Notes: a model not told the origin generated them from the letters alone. Shown: positions 1 to 12,968, numbered from the stretch's first letter. The stretch: DNA of 64,000 nucleotides from Omphiscola glabra (GCA_964017045.1 OZ024797.1:18011863-18075862), one strand, 5' to 3'. Made by a program: numbers and translations.

Positions 1-1242
1 CGCCAGGTCCTGCTCGTCCCAATCCGACCATGACGAACCACGTAGAGTGCGTTCAATAAAACTTGTGACCTGTGGGGACGCCAGGTCCTGCTCGTCACAA
101 TCCGACCATGACGAACCACGTAGAGTGCGTTCAATAAAACTTGTGACCTGTGGGGACGCCAGGTCCTGCTCGTCCCAATCCGACCATGACGAACCACGTA
201 GAGTGCGTTCAATAAAACTTGTGACCTGTGGGGACGCCAGGTCCTGCTCGTCCCAATCCGACCATGACGAACCACGTAGAGTGCGTTCAATAAAACTTGT
301 GACCTGTGGGGACTCCAGGTCCTGCTCGTCCCAATCCGACCATGACGAGCCAAGTAGAGTGCGTTCAATAAAACTTGTGACCTGTGGGGACGCCAGGTCC
401 TGCTCGTCCCAATCCGACCATGACGAACCACGTAGAGTGCGTTCAATAAAACTTGTGACCTGTGGGGACGCCAGGTCCTGCTCGTCCCAATCCGACCATG
501 ACGAACCACGTAGAGTGCGTTCAATAAAACTTGCGACCTGTGGGGACGCCAGGTCCTGCTCGTCCCAATCCGACCATGACGAACCACGTAGAGTGCGTTC
601 AATAAAACTTGTGACCTGTGGGGACGCCAGGTCCTGCTCGTCCCAATCCGACCATGACGAACCACGTAGAGTGCGTTCAATAAAACTTGTGACCTGTGGG
701 GACGCCAGGTCCTGCTCGTCACAATCCGACCATGACGAACCACGTAGAGTGCGTTCAATAAAACTTGTGACCTGTGGGGACGCCAGGTCCTGCTCGTCCC
801 AATCCGACCATGACGAACCACGTAGAGTGCGTTCAATAAAACTTGTGACCTGTGGGGACGCCAGGTCCTGCTCGTCACAATCCGACCATGACGAACCACG
901 TAGAGTGCGTTCAATAAAACTTGTGACCTGTGGGGACGCCAGGTCCTGCTCGTCCCAATCCGACCATGACGAACCACGTAGAGTGCGTTCAATAAAACTT
1001 GTGACCTGTGGGGACGCCAGGTCCTGCTCGTCACAATCCGACCATGACGAACCACGTAGAGTGCGTTCAATAAAACTTGTGACCTGTGGGGACGCCAGGT
1101 CCTGCTCGTCCCAATCCGACCATGACGAACCACGTAGAGTGCGTTCAATAAAACTTGTGACCTGTGGGGACGCCAGGTCCTGCTCGTCCCAATCCGACCA
1201 TGACGAACCACGTAGAGTGCGTCCAATAAAACTTGTGACCTG
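1..1242. repeat. 78-bp minisatellite, about 15.9 copies, cut by the window edge
   Basis: A 78-bp unit (26 codons) beginning GTGCGTTCAATAAAACTTGT repeats in exact register from 48 to 1218, with copies before and a broken one after. Units are nearly identical. A CCC/CAC variant (TCACAATCC) occurs at about 95, 721, 877 and 1033; the last three are spaced two units apart, suggesting recent dimer amplification. One frame is open throughout only because the unit is a multiple of three and lacks a stop in that frame; I do not call a gene. Confidence 0.97.
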
Positions 1243-1315
1243 GAATTAACAACCGGGAGCGTTAATGTTTCAAGCATGCAATAAAAACGGCCATTGTTTG
1301 CCAGGCCAGTACCGG

Positions 1316-2018
1316 ACAACAGCAGCACCAGGTTATCACAGCAGCTATTGATGTAGTACAACAACAGCACCATGTTATCACAGCAGCTATTGATGTAGTA
1401 CAACAGCACCAGGTTATCATAGCAGTATTGATGTAGTACAACAACAGCACCAGGTTATCATAGCAGCTATTGATGTAGTACAACACCAGCACCAGGTTAT
1501 CACAGCAGTATTGATGTAGTACAACACCAGCACCAGGTTATCACAGCAGCTATTGATGTAGTACAACAGCACCAGGTTATCACAGCAGCTATTGATGTAG
1601 TACAACAACAGCACCAGGTTATCACAGCAGTATTGATGTAGTACAACAGCACCAGGCTATCACAGCAGTATTGATGTAGTACAACAATAGCACCAGGTTA
1701 TCACAGCAGTATTGAAGTAGTACAACAACAGCACCAGGTTATCACAGCAGCTATTGATGTAGTACAACAGCACCAGGTTATCACAGCAGCTATTGATGTA
1801 GTACAACAGCACCAGGTTATCACAGCAGCTATTGATGTAGTACAACAACAGCACCAGGTTATCACAGCAGTATTGATGTAGTACAACAACAGCACCAGGT
1901 TATCACAGCAGTATTGATGTAGTACAACAACAGCACCAGGTTATCACAGCAGTTATTGATGTAGTACAATACCAGCACCAGGTTATCACATCAATTATAG
2001 ATGTAGTACAACAGCACA
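1316..2018. repeat. ~41-bp minisatellite, about 17 copies
   Basis: The unit contains GGTTATCACAGCAG, ATTGATGTAGTACAAC and a CAACAGCACC trinucleotide stretch. Lengths vary from about 37 to 43 bp through gain or loss of CAA/CAG-like triplets and of one C in GCAGCTATTG versus GCAGTATTG. The interrupted CAA/CAG tract is the likely slippage site. Confidence 0.95.
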
Positions 2019-3339
2019 ACTATTCCCCAGTCTTCTACTAGGCGACAACATCTGTTAGCACAAAGCAAAGGTGTGTGTCGGGGGGGGGGGGGGGGGTGAG
2101 GGAGAATTACTGGTCAATTATTTATTCCTTGAACATAAAAACCTTTCCCTCCGTCCTCCACAGATCTATTTATAGAGCACCATTCGTCATCAAATTGAAC
2201 TCGGCACTTTTGTGGTACTTTCGTGGCACTTTCGCGGTACTTCACTTGATTTTTGCATAATTCATAAAACACGTTTGTGGGAAAACGTCATTACATGCAT
2301 TTTGTCTCGTTATACTACTTAGACTTAAAGTTTTTAATCTGTTGTCTGCGCTAAAGCCTTCACACCAGAGCTCTTCTTTGCTGCAATTCGTTTCAGCAAA
2401 AAAAAAAAAGTGTTCAACTAGCACACAAGGTCATTCCAATGTCATTTTAACGATTCCACTGTCTTGTTCTGATATTTTATGATCTTATTTGATGATCGAT
2501 TTCACGCCAACGAGTAAATCAATGAAACTTGACATCTAGATATCTGGATTGCTACAACATGGTCTAGTTCATTTGAATATTACTGCAGTCCCGTTGTATG
2601 ACGTCCTAGTTGTCAACGTTAAAGCCGTGCATCTGTTTATTTTATGGGACATTTTTGAGGTCCTGCTAGATAATAAGTAATAATAATAAAAAAATTATAA
2701 TAATAATAAAGGTTATTGAAAGGCTCGAAGCGCGGTACAAAGTCAACCACGTTAAAAGAGAAATGAAAACAATAAATAATTGACCACGTTGAAATACAAA
2801 ACTCAACATTACAATAACTACTTACGAGCACACACATTCAAAGTCTTTCATCCCTTGCAACCATAAACAACACAAGCCAATATTAACAACTGTACAGTTT
2901 CTTGCACCAACATTTCAATCAATCGTTTGGTTTAGAACATTTTCAATCAATAGTTATCAAGAAAAAGACGTTATATGGAGACTATTAAAATAATTTTTAA
3001 AAAAAAATATTTTTTTTAAAAAATACATAATCATGAATAATTCCTCCTCTCCTCTGCCGTCTTTGAGATCGCCCATCACAGCCTAGGTCCGTACATTTCC
3101 ACCCTCGAGTGGAGTTCGGCCCACCGTGTGTGTCAACGCCACGAGTTATCAAATAAATCCAGCCCCGGGAACAAATAAGCCAAGGGCCGACAATCAGGTG
3201 AGTAAATCAAATGTTGCATTCATCCCAGGACCTCACACGTGATGCTCTCAGGGGCGGTACCCGTCAGTTATTTTTAGAGGCCCTGATGTATACGTGCATT
3301 TGTCTGGTTTCGTTGGCTAAGTTAGTTTAGCTATTCTTG
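2019..3339. other. Non-coding, no gene recognised
   Basis: This AT-rich stretch has a 17-nt G run at 2080-2096, an A run at 2399 and a TAATAATAA patch near 2680-2710. Short frames here have no recognisable domain. Confidence 0.6.
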
Positions 3340-3574
3340 TACTATCTGGATATCGGAGTGTCTCGGCCATAGACTAGAGTTGAGTGTACTATCTGGATAT
3401 CGGAGTGTCTCGGCCATAGACTAGAGTTGAGTGTATTATCTAGATATCGGAGTGTCTCGGCCATAAACTATAGTTGAGTGTACTATCTAGATATCGGAGT
3501 GTCTCGGCCATAGACTAGAGTTGAGTGTACTATCTAGATATCGGAGTGTCTCGGCCATAGACTATAGTAGAGTG
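3340..3574. repeat. 47-bp minisatellite, 5 copies
   Basis: Units start TACTATCTGGATATCGGAGT at 3340, 3387, 3434, 3481 and 3528, with a degenerate sixth copy to about 3630. Confidence 0.93.
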
Positions 3575-3659
3575 TAATATATATACTTGGGAGAAGTACC
3601 ACAGTGTCCCGAGCCATAGACTATCTTTGATTTAACAGTGCTACATAGAAAGCCGCTTA

Positions 3660-5350
3660 CAGTAAGGAGATTTAAATACTATAGTTGGGACAGCTACCTA
3701 GATCTGAGTCAAATACATATAGTTAGGAGAACTACCTAGATCTGAGTCAAATACTATAGTTGGGAGAACTACTGTTGAATACGATCCCCAATGTTAAATA
3801 TTGGTAATTTTATGGCCACGATATTCTTATATATATATTGTTTGGTCCCTTCCGCTACGTCGATTAGTACTATTATGTCTAAAGTATGATTGTTCTTAAG
3901 CTAGTGATATTACACGCTCTCACACTAACGCCAACGCTATTGAAGCTCTCTCACTCGCTTACACTGCTACTTATATGTAACTTAATAACACAGGTGGTTC
4001 AGCCCACAAATAAAATATTTAATTACTAACAATTACAAATTACTTAACATATACGAGATACATATAAATATAAGAACATTAATTGTTACAGTTTGTTACT
4101 AGTGACATAAGAGACTGGATTGGTACTCTGGGTAGTCTCTGGCCTGGAATCTGTTATGGGTCCGATACACACTCCAGACTTCACAAAGCACACTACAAGG
4201 TTCGACGGTCGTTCCGTCCCTTTCTGGGTCACTGTCGTTTACAGGTGACGGGTGATGAATGACCAGTCACGCTCCGGTGCATCCACTTGTACACAAGACG
4301 TCGGCGTTGTCAGCTGACTGCTTGAGCTATCAGTCTAGTCCACTGTTTACTTCTGAGTAGGCTACACCGATTTCTGACTGTCCCCAACTCTACGGGGTTA
4401 TCATGTACAATGAGCTATCTTCTATATGCTCCACTGTACTACGTTCACTTCAACCTATTATATAATCAGAATCAAAGCCTCTGGCTACTAGGCTTTACTA
4501 TGCGATTCTATCTATCGCTAGGCTAACAGAACCTACGTAACTGACTTAACTTCATTCAACCTAACTGGTATTAACTGGCTGTAAATAAGAATAAATGCAA
4601 TACATAAGCTACAAGAAAGAAGTACATTCCTAATACATTAGTAATGAGTATTCATAATCCAACAATACTTGACTGACTAATTACAATCCTAACATTTCTT
4701 ACTAACATTATAATATATATTATTATGCTACTAACAACTAACAATGTTACCAGTACTAACCAGATAACTCTTAGACTATGCAAACCATAGTACCAAAGGG
4801 GAATCTATCAGGCCCTCTTTGTCAATCAATGTGAGAGACTGAGCACCCGCATGCTTCCAGCTTATAAAGGCCCGTTGGCATTGAGACATAAAGTAAGTTC
4901 AATGACCTACTAACACTTTGCTTACAAGCCGGGTCAATACTCTGGCGACGTGCTGAACTGTTTTCATTGTCCTAAGTTTTGGTACATTTCCATTGGACTA
5001 ATACTAAGCTATTCCATGGTCACTGAACCTGGAAAGTTTTCATGGTCTCTGATCCGACCCTTAGGTCACTTACCCTTAAGGCCAACCCTAATTGGGTTAT
5101 TTTGGGAAAATCCTAGGTTTAAGAATGTTCCAGTGATTCTCACACTGGTGAGACCCAACGGGTCTCAACAACTACCTAGATCTGAGTCAAATACTAAATA
5201 CTATATTTGGGAGAACTACCTAGATCTCAGTCAAATGCTATACTATGGAGAACTATCTAGATCTCAGTCAAATGATATAGCTTGGAGAACTACCTATATC
5301 TGAGTCAAATACTATAGTTCTTGAGAACTACCTAGATCTCAGTCAAATAT
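3660..5350. repeat. ~38-bp minisatellite split by a 1.4-kb insertion
   Basis: Copies containing ACTACCTAGATCTGAGTCAA lie at about 3660-3772 and continue at 5171-5350. The intervening 1398 bp are unrelated and bear insertion hallmarks, so the two parts were one array before the insertion. Confidence 0.9.
3773..5170. mobile_element. Solo LTR-like insertion (1398 bp, TGTTGA...TCAACA, 5-bp target duplication ACTAC)
   Basis: The element begins TGTTGA and ends TCAACA, that is TG...CA with a 6-bp terminal inverted repeat. It is bracketed by ACTAC at 3768-3772 and 5171-5175. A 5-bp duplication with TG/CA ends is typical of Ty3/Gypsy or BEL LTRs. There is no gag/pol coding, so a solo LTR left by LTR-LTR recombination is the simplest reading. 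It contains a TATATATATA-type stretch near 3826. A 1.4-kb LTR is long; a non-autonomous element without LTR structure is the alternative. Confidence 0.75.
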
Positions 5351-6882
5351 GATATATTATTATATTATATTCTATAGATTGTTTGTACTAGAGCTACTGA
5401 GCGTAGGAATTCAGCGCAGTTAACTAGACATGACAGGACTTGGCTTACAGCAACAAAATGTGACAATCCGTCAATTGATGAAATTTAAGAAAAAAAACAA
5501 ACAAACAAGAAAATTGTATTCTAAAAGTTTGTACCCGGGATTTCCTGGGGCTGGAAATAATTCCCGGGAAGTCTTTTAAGTCTTTACTAAAAAAAATCTA
5601 GCGGGATCTCAGGATCCCGGCAGAGAAAACTTAGTTACAATAAACCTCATCGCGAGTTACGTAACCATAGCCAAGGCATTGTTACTGCGATGTTTGAAGA
5701 AAATAAAGAACTATAAGAAGATGTTCCATAAAGTTTAGGATCTGTTTTCAACGTGTTTATCTTACGTCACACCATTTAGGCGTATGTCTTTGTGTGTGTC
5801 TGTGTGAGTTTTAAATTATATGTTTTGGCAAGGAGCAATGATAGAAATGTTTACCAGATTAGATATCTAATTATTCACAATTTTTAGATAAAATATCCCC
5901 CCCGCCCCCCCAAATAATTTCGTTTTGAATTTTTAAAATTGATTTACATCAAAATCGTGAGACGCAGTGGTGAAATCTGACGGCACACTGGTTTATAAAC
6001 AATTGAGTTACACAAATCAAATGCAACCACCGACACCCCCTCTCCTTTTTCCACAAATGGACGCCCTCCGTGGATTAAATTTGTGTATTTCAGGATTTGA
6101 ACAAAGCTCCAACCTTGCTTCCTGTACCGAGTGCTGGTCCAGAGCCATCGATCCAGCCTTGTACAGTACTACCGCGAGCACTCCACTCAATCTATCAGGT
6201 CCCTGACTCGGGGACAACTCAACCGTGGATGGGGGGAAAAAAAACACTATCAGATTCAGTGGGAGCCTTGAGTGAGGGTGCCGGGATGCCGTGGGTTGGG
6301 GGCGTCGCGAGCTTTCATACCGTTGACGCCTACAAGTTTGTTTTTATTTCCTGTTTTCTATGTTGTCCCAGCCCTCCGCCTTGTTCACAAAGAACTTGTT
6401 TGCTTGTGAGAGTTTACAATGAAAGGCGACTCGAGAATTCAGCTAAACGCTTTTTAATGGATTTTTTTTTTGAGTCCACTCCTCCACAAATCACTCTATG
6501 GAGTGGCGACGGGGAGGAGAAGCCAATGATGATGGAGTATAACAACTTTTTTTTTTTTAATGAAAAAGACAAAAAACTGTTCTGAAGAGAGGCGGTCAAT
6601 TTTGTATGAAAGTTACCATTTTTATTTCATCTCCTCCAAATTCAGACAGCGTTTACCCCATAACAAAAATTATCTCAAGTTATTAAGGCTGTTTTTTTTT
6701 TTTAAAGTCAATAATTGGCGACTGCCCCCAAAGGAGGGCGTTGCGATAGAGGCGCCACTGGTGTTTAAAAGTGGCGCCAGACAGAAGATGGCGTATCAGC
6801 TTTAAACAAACAAAAAAAAGCCCACACCAAAAAAATTAATTAGCTTCCCATTTCTTAGACATCTTCAAACTGTAGGCTACAC
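5351..6882. other. Non-coding, no gene recognised
   Basis: It holds several poly-C, poly-A and poly-T runs (for example near 5898 and 6550). Frames at 5967-6585 have no recognisable domain and run through homopolymers. Confidence 0.55.
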
Positions 6883-7106
6883 GGATGTCATGTTTATGAT
6901 GTCATGTTCATGATGTCATGTTCATGATGTCATGTTTATGATGTCATGTGTATGATGTCATGTTCATGATGTCATGTTCATGATGTCATGTTCATGATGT
7001 CATGTTTATGATGTGATGTTTATGATGTCATGTTTATGATGTCATGTTTATGATGTCATGTTTATGATGTCATGTTCATGATGTCATGTTTATGATGTCA
7101 TATATT
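6883..7106. repeat. 14-bp tandem repeat, about 16 copies
   Basis: The unit is GATGTCATGTTCAT with T/C variation (TTTAT or TTCAT). Each junction forms TGATGTCATG, close to a CRE/AP-1-like octamer. Confidence 0.95.
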
Positions 7107-7237
7107 AAACGACATGTCTTAAAGTATGACATCACTAACAGAATTGGATGATCTCAAGTTTTCACAACTACAGATTAAAAAAAACCAACACATTTTCATA
7201 GTGGGAGATTAACACTCACCAAGATGTAACAAGAAAA

Positions 7238-7854
7238 CAGCTTGTTTAGGATCACAAATCAGCTTGTACAGGATCACAAATCAGCTTGTACAGGATCACA
7301 AATCAGCTTGTACAGGATCACAAATCAGCTTGTACAGGATCACATAACAGCTTGTACAGGATCACAGATCAGCTTGTACATGATCACAAATCAGCTTGTA
7401 CAGGATCACAAATCAGCTTGTACAGATTCACAAATCAGCTTGTACAGGATCACAAATCAGCTTGTACAGGATCACATAACAGCTTGTACAGGATCACAAA
7501 ACAGCTTGTACAGGATCACAAAACAGCTTGTACAGGATCACAAAACAGCTTGTACAGGATCACAGATCAGCTTGTACAGGATCACAAAACAGCTTGTACA
7601 GGATCACAAAACAGCTTGTACAGGATCACAAAACAGCTTGTACAGGATCACAAATCAGCTTGTACAGGATCACAAAACAGCTTGTACAGGATCACAGATC
7701 AGCTTGTACAGGATCACAAAACAGCTTGTACAGGATCACAAAACAGCTTGTACAGGATCACAGATCAGCTTGTACAGGATCACAAAACAGCTTGTACAGG
7801 ATCACAAAACAGCTTGTACATGATCACAAAACAGCTTGTACAGGATCACAAAAG
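7238..7854. repeat. 22-bp minisatellite, about 28 copies
   Basis: Units start CAGCTTGTACAGGATCACAA and end in AT or AA. The unit has no stop in any of the three forward frames, so three overlapping long frames (up to 235 codons, 7286-7993) appear. Degenerate copies with GATCACAAAAC trail to about 7930. Confidence 0.97.
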
Positions 7855-10635
7855 ATTATTAGCGAAAATAATAAACTGGTGTATACAAAGATCAGAGAAG
7901 GTCATGAAGATCACAAAACAAGCAATACATGATGATGATGACAAAAGAGCATCCACGCAGATCAAAAGAGGTTATATTAATAAAGCAGAGTAGGTAAACC
8001 AAATCCTCATCTTATAATAACGTTATTAAAAAAATACGATTTCTTTCCGAAGGAGACTTACAATTACTTTATATTTTCTTTCATTATCCAAGCCAATCAT
8101 TTATTACCCCACGTCTGTAATCCAAGTTTTTAGTTCTCCCGTGATTACTAACCAGTGTCACTATACCTCACATTTACCACCCCTTGCTATGGAGTTACCC
8201 CCTCCACTTCTCCACCCCTCCCCCCCACACACACCTACATCGCTGCTTACCCATTCCATTCCACTATTTGTCAGGCTCAGTACTTCGGTTCCACCTTAAA
8301 TAACGCCATAACAACCAACTTTTACTTTTCTCAGTTCAGACATCTTTGAAACACCACATATTCAACTGTTCAAATCACCCCCCCCCCCACACACACACAC
8401 ACACTTTTACCCTCTGACCCACCAACCCCTCCTACCATGTCTACATCTACCAGTGCTGGGTTGAAGTAAATCATGACAAAATAATCACACACACACCCCC
8501 CCCCTCAATTCTCGCCACAAACCCCACTCCCTCCACCATTACTAAAAGATTTGTTGAACATGAGTTGAATGATTATATTCAGACCGAGGCACGCGATCCT
8601 AGAGCACTCGACAGAGCTCGGGGAGATGTGCGAGGGAAATGAACAGAGAAAAGGGAGAAGATCATTCTGATCTGCCGAGTGCAGCCCCTTTCCAATGACG
8701 TGTAGACGATAAATAAGCGCATTCGTTGCACATTATTTACCATTTGACAACACCCCCACCACCCCAGCGCCCCCAGGCCATGCCACATCTCCCCCCCCCC
8801 CCACACACAAACACCAGGCTCCAACAAATTACTTTTAGATCGTCGTTATACGGGCATCAAACTTGTAGGGTATCTCTGCTAGACAGTGTGATCAGATGTA
8901 CCGGTACAGTTGTGCGATATTTCTGCTGCACAACAGTGGGATAGATGTACTGGTACAGTTGGGGCGATTTTCTGCTGCACAAAAGTGTGATAAGAATAAC
9001 CGGTACCGTAGGAAAGAACCTCAGGACCTTTTAGAAAGTATATTTGAGAGTTTTATTTGTAAAGGCTCAGCAGTAATACCGTTGAATATCTAATATATTT
9101 AATAATAATCTTTACATCTTGTTTAGTTTAACCTGAAGGAAATCACGTGAAAATCATTTTTTTTTAAAAACATAGCTCGACTACTGTACAAGGAACATAA
9201 TGTTATGGAAGCGTGTGTGTTGTCCAGCAAGTGGCCTTGAGTCAATTCGATATCACGTTAGGTCGGGTCATAAAGTACAAGTCGAAAACCTATGGCACGC
9301 GTGCCAGGCTTTAGCACACAGAGCGTTTTTTTTCCAATGGCACTGTGCAGCGTGTGTCACGTGTGTCACGTGTCCCTGCCACGGCACTGTGTAGCGTGGG
9401 TCACGTATCCCGAATGGGCAAAATGCTTTTAAAAGTTTCACTGCAGTCATTGTATATGTTAACAGTGAGCAATGACTGTAGCTTTACATCAGTGGTGTGT
9501 AACCTACGGCCCGCGGGCCACATACGGCCCGCTGATACATTTAATGCGGCCCACGAGACTTTCTTAGAACTGCAATATTGTTCTTGTAAAATGTACAAAC
9601 TATGACAGATTGTCTGTAAAAAAAACATTTGAAAATTAATATTCCCTATGTGAACTTGTTATACAATGATTTTGATCAAAGCTCATTAAAAATCATTATA
9701 CTGCTTATTTTTTAACTGAACTAGCAGAGAAGCCAATCTGGCATAAATAATGTTTTGCAAAGAAAAAATTGACTCGCTGTTCTTTGTACAAAAAGGTTGT
9801 CCACTCAGTGGCTTAGCCATGGGGTGCAGAAGGGGTAGTCCGACACGGGTGACACTTTCCCCTTATTAAATAATATAGAGGGGGCGGGGGCATTTTCGGA
9901 AAACTACAGATGTTGTTGTTTTGTAAGAAGGGCGCCCTTACACTTACACTAACCCTGGCTGCGCCATGTGCCCCCACCCATTCTTTTAACCGGGCGACAG
10001 GTGTATACGTGAAGATGTATGCAGTACGCACTCATTATGATATCTCGCTGGCTCGACATTCTCGGACCCTTCGCCTTGAAATCAGAGAATTGCTTCCCCC
10101 CCCCCCCCCCATAAATCCATTATCAGTGAGTGACAATTAGTCGAGGCGAAACTCCTCAGCACTGTTTCTATCATAAAGAACTCTCACGTTCTCCAGTTCA
10201 GGCGATGTAAGCAAACATTCACGACAAACCAGGCCTCACGCCCCACTTTTGAAATGTGCACCCGTGTTAAGGTAGAATCCTATTAGTGCTGGAGCAAACT
10301 AAATGGCATTGTTCACACCTGCTAATTGACTCATCTTGTTCCAGTTATGTGTTCTGAGCCAGGACAGTTCCCCCTCCCCCACCCCCTTTCCTGTTCGTTG
10401 CAGTTACTTTACCCTATGTTGTTTTCGCCCGGGGGTTATTTTCCTAAAAGCCACCGCATCCATTGTGTAAGCGATCTTGTAAACATTTGTCTAAACCTTT
10501 CACACATTTCGCGGTCCTATAAATGCTTGCATCTTGTGTCTATGTAGTTGACGTCATCTTAGCGTGGACAGTGCTTCTCAAATTATTATTTTTTTTAATT
10601 TTCAAATTTTACTTAATATAGTTCATTTGGGATAT
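7855..10635. other. Non-coding, possible hAT fragments
   Basis: No gene was recognised. There are AC-rich and poly-C stretches at about 8374-8404, 8490-8505 and 8790-8805. At 9492 a CAGTGGTGTGTAACC sequence followed by CCCGCGGGCC, and at 9808 a CAGTGGCTTAGCC sequence, resemble 5' ends of hAT-type elements, but matching 3' ends were not found. Confidence 0.5.
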
Positions 10636-11294
10636 ACTTCAAGTCATTTCTTTAGCTTCACGTCATTAATTTAACTTCCCGTCATTTCTGTAACGTCCCG
10701 TCATTTCTTTTAACTTCACGTCATTTCTTTAAATTCTTGTCATTTCTTTTAACTTCACTTCATTTCTTTAAATTCTTGTCATTTCTTTTAACTTCACTTC
10801 ATTTCTTTAAATTCTTGTCATTTCTTTTAACTTCCCGTCATTTCTTTTAACTTCACGTCATTTCTTTTAACTTCACGTCATTTCTTTTAACTTCACGTCA
10901 TTTCTTTAACTTCACGTCATTTCTTTAACTTCACGTCATTTCTTTAACTTCACGTCATTTCTTTAACTTCACGTCATTTCTTTAACTTCACGTCATTTCT
11001 TTAACTTCACGTCATTTCTTTAACTTCACGTCATTTCTTTAACTTCCCGTCATTTCTTTAACTTCACGTCATTTCTTTAACTGCACGTCATTTCTTTAAC
11101 TTCACGTCATTTCTTTAACTTCACGTCATTTCTTTAACTTCACGTCATTTCTTTAAATTCACGTCATTTCTTTAACTTCACGTCATTTCTTTAACTTCAC
11201 GTCATTTCTTTAACTTCACGTCATTTCTTTAACTTCATGTCATTTCTTTAACTTCACGTCATTTCTTTAACTTCACGTCATTTCTTTAACTTCC
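10636..11294. repeat. 19-20-bp minisatellite, about 34 copies
   Basis: The unit is ACTTCACGTCATTTCTTTA; an extra T occurs in upstream copies. Copies at 10,700-10,870 are more diverged (ATTCTTGTCATTTC). Each copy carries CACGTCA. Confidence 0.96.
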
Positions 11295-12002
11295 CACACC
11301 ATGTAGACGAAATTCAGCCGAAACGAGTTTCCTCGTGACGTCATTTGGCCTACATGTGAATCCAGTTAAAACCAGTTCCGTCCTTCACCTTTCCAAATTT
11401 AAACTCATAAACCTCTGGTAAATCCCCCGTCATTGCTAATCCCATAAATCCATCCAGCACCCCCCCCCCCACCTCGGGGTTTACACTGCACCATCACAGG
11501 AACTGAGAACGCAAAGTGAACATAAGAAATTTTTACTTTTGGGATGTGTAGGGTAGTAAATCTGCATCTTAGGTCTATGGGGGGGGGGGGAATCTTAGAT
11601 CTCGTTTTATGTTGGAAATAGGGGGCAATGAAAATTGGAGGGCGTGGGAGGGGGGCTGTAATTTTTAAAAGTTTGGTATAAATTGTTTTATTTCAAAAGT
11701 TGCTACGGCGGTTCATCTAAGTGCTTTATCAATATTTATTTATAGTTAGACCATTGTAAATATATTTTGGGGGGATTTTGTCGCTTTTCACAAAGTGTTA
11801 GAAATCTTTTTTCATTTTTAAATAATCAATTTATTAACTAAATAAAACTTTGCCGTCAATGCAAACATTGGTCTAGATTGGTCTAGATTGGTCTAGATTT
11901 GAATCGTGCTGAAATGATGTTTGTTTTTTTATTTTAAAACATGGGATGGAAACAGTTTGAACATTTCATTAGAGGATAACCGATAACACTTGGAATAAAC
12001 TT
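11295..12002. other. Non-coding, no gene recognised
   Basis: There are homopolymers (C at 11460, G at 11580) and three adjacent copies of TTGGTCTAGA near 11872. Nothing else is recognisable. Confidence 0.55.
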
Positions 12003-12427
12003 CTCATAACCTTGAACACCTTGACTGTACACGTCTCATAACCTTGAACACATTGACTGTACACACCTCATAACCTTGAACACCTTGACTGTACACGTCT
12101 CATAACTTGAACACCTTGACTGTACACACCTCATAACCTTGAACAGCTTGACTGTACACATCTCATAGCCTTGAACACCTTGAATGTACACGTCTCATAA
12201 CCTTGAACATCTTGAATGCACACGTCTCATAACCTTGAACACATTGACTGTACACGCCTCATAACCTTGACAACATTGACTGTACAGGTCTCATAACCTT
12301 GAACACATTGACTGTACCACGTCTCATAACCTTGAACACATTGACTGTACCACGTCTCATAACCTTGAACACATTGACTGTACCACGTCTCGTAACCTTG
12401 AACACGTTGACTGTACACGTCTCGTAA
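12003..12427. repeat. 32-bp minisatellite, about 13 copies
   Basis: Units contain CTCATAACCTTGAACACCTT followed by GACTGTACACGT. Minor length changes occur at GTACAC/GTACCAC. Confidence 0.95.
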
Positions 12428-12763
12428 AACCCTTTCATACAAATGACGTAATAAACATAATTTAAACCATGATCATGATGTACCTTAGGGCAAGACAACG
12501 TGAGAACCCTGACATGTCATTATAAATACATCAGAAGATAATGACGTGCTTATCCAGAACAAATCCCAGTTACCATATAATGACACATGTCATGATCCTA
12601 TATTCCAAGACCACTGGTCTGTATATTAACCACTTTCGCCCATAACCGGTTACCGGCCAGAACCAGTTGAAAGTCGCTTTGAATAACTTCCAGGACATAG
12701 CAGTGTTTCGTCACGACTTCTCTATTTCAAGAGCTGATCAAATTTTTAGGAATTGTACGAATG
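12428..12763. other. Non-coding spacer
   Basis: No gene or repeat is visible in this stretch ahead of the hAT cluster. Confidence 0.5.
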
Positions 12764-12771
12764 TTGTAGAG

Positions 12772-12968
12772 CAGTGGTTCTCAACCTTCCTAATGCCGCG
12801 ACCCTTTAATACAGCTCCTCGTGTCGTGGCGACCCCCAGCCACAAAATTATTTTCGCTGCTACTTCCTAACTGTAGAGTGTAAGTGTTATCCGATGGTCT
12901 TAGGCGACCCTTGGGACAGGGTCTTTCGACCCCCAAAGGAATCGCGACCCACAGGTTGAGAACTGCTG
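12772..12968. mobile_element. SPIN-like hAT MITE (197 bp) with perfect 8-bp target duplication
   Basis: The terminal inverted repeats are CAGTGGTTCTCAACCT and, read inward from the other end, CAGCAGTTCTCAACCT. The 8-bp TTGTAGAG is duplicated exactly at 12764-12771 and 12969-12976, as expected for hAT transposition. The body agrees closely with what I remember of the SPIN (SPACE INVADERS) non-autonomous consensus: AATGCCGCGACCCTTTAATA near the 5' end, AAAATTATTTTCG, CCGATGGTCTTAGGCGACCC and CGCGACCCACAGG near the 3' end. It encodes no protein. SPIN is known for horizontal transfer among tetrapods and has been reported in Lymnaea. The family name rests on memory, not on a search. Confidence 0.87.

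Noticed and set aside
47..1249. A 400-codon forward frame as a repeat-protein gene
   Set aside because: It is the 78-bp array read in its stop-free frame; near-identity at DNA level, including silent sites, shows array homogenisation and not selection on protein.
9492..9900. Additional hAT elements starting CAGTGGTGTGTAACC and CAGTGGCTTAGCC
   Set aside because: Only 5'-like ends are visible, with no paired terminal repeat or target duplication, so boundaries cannot be supported.
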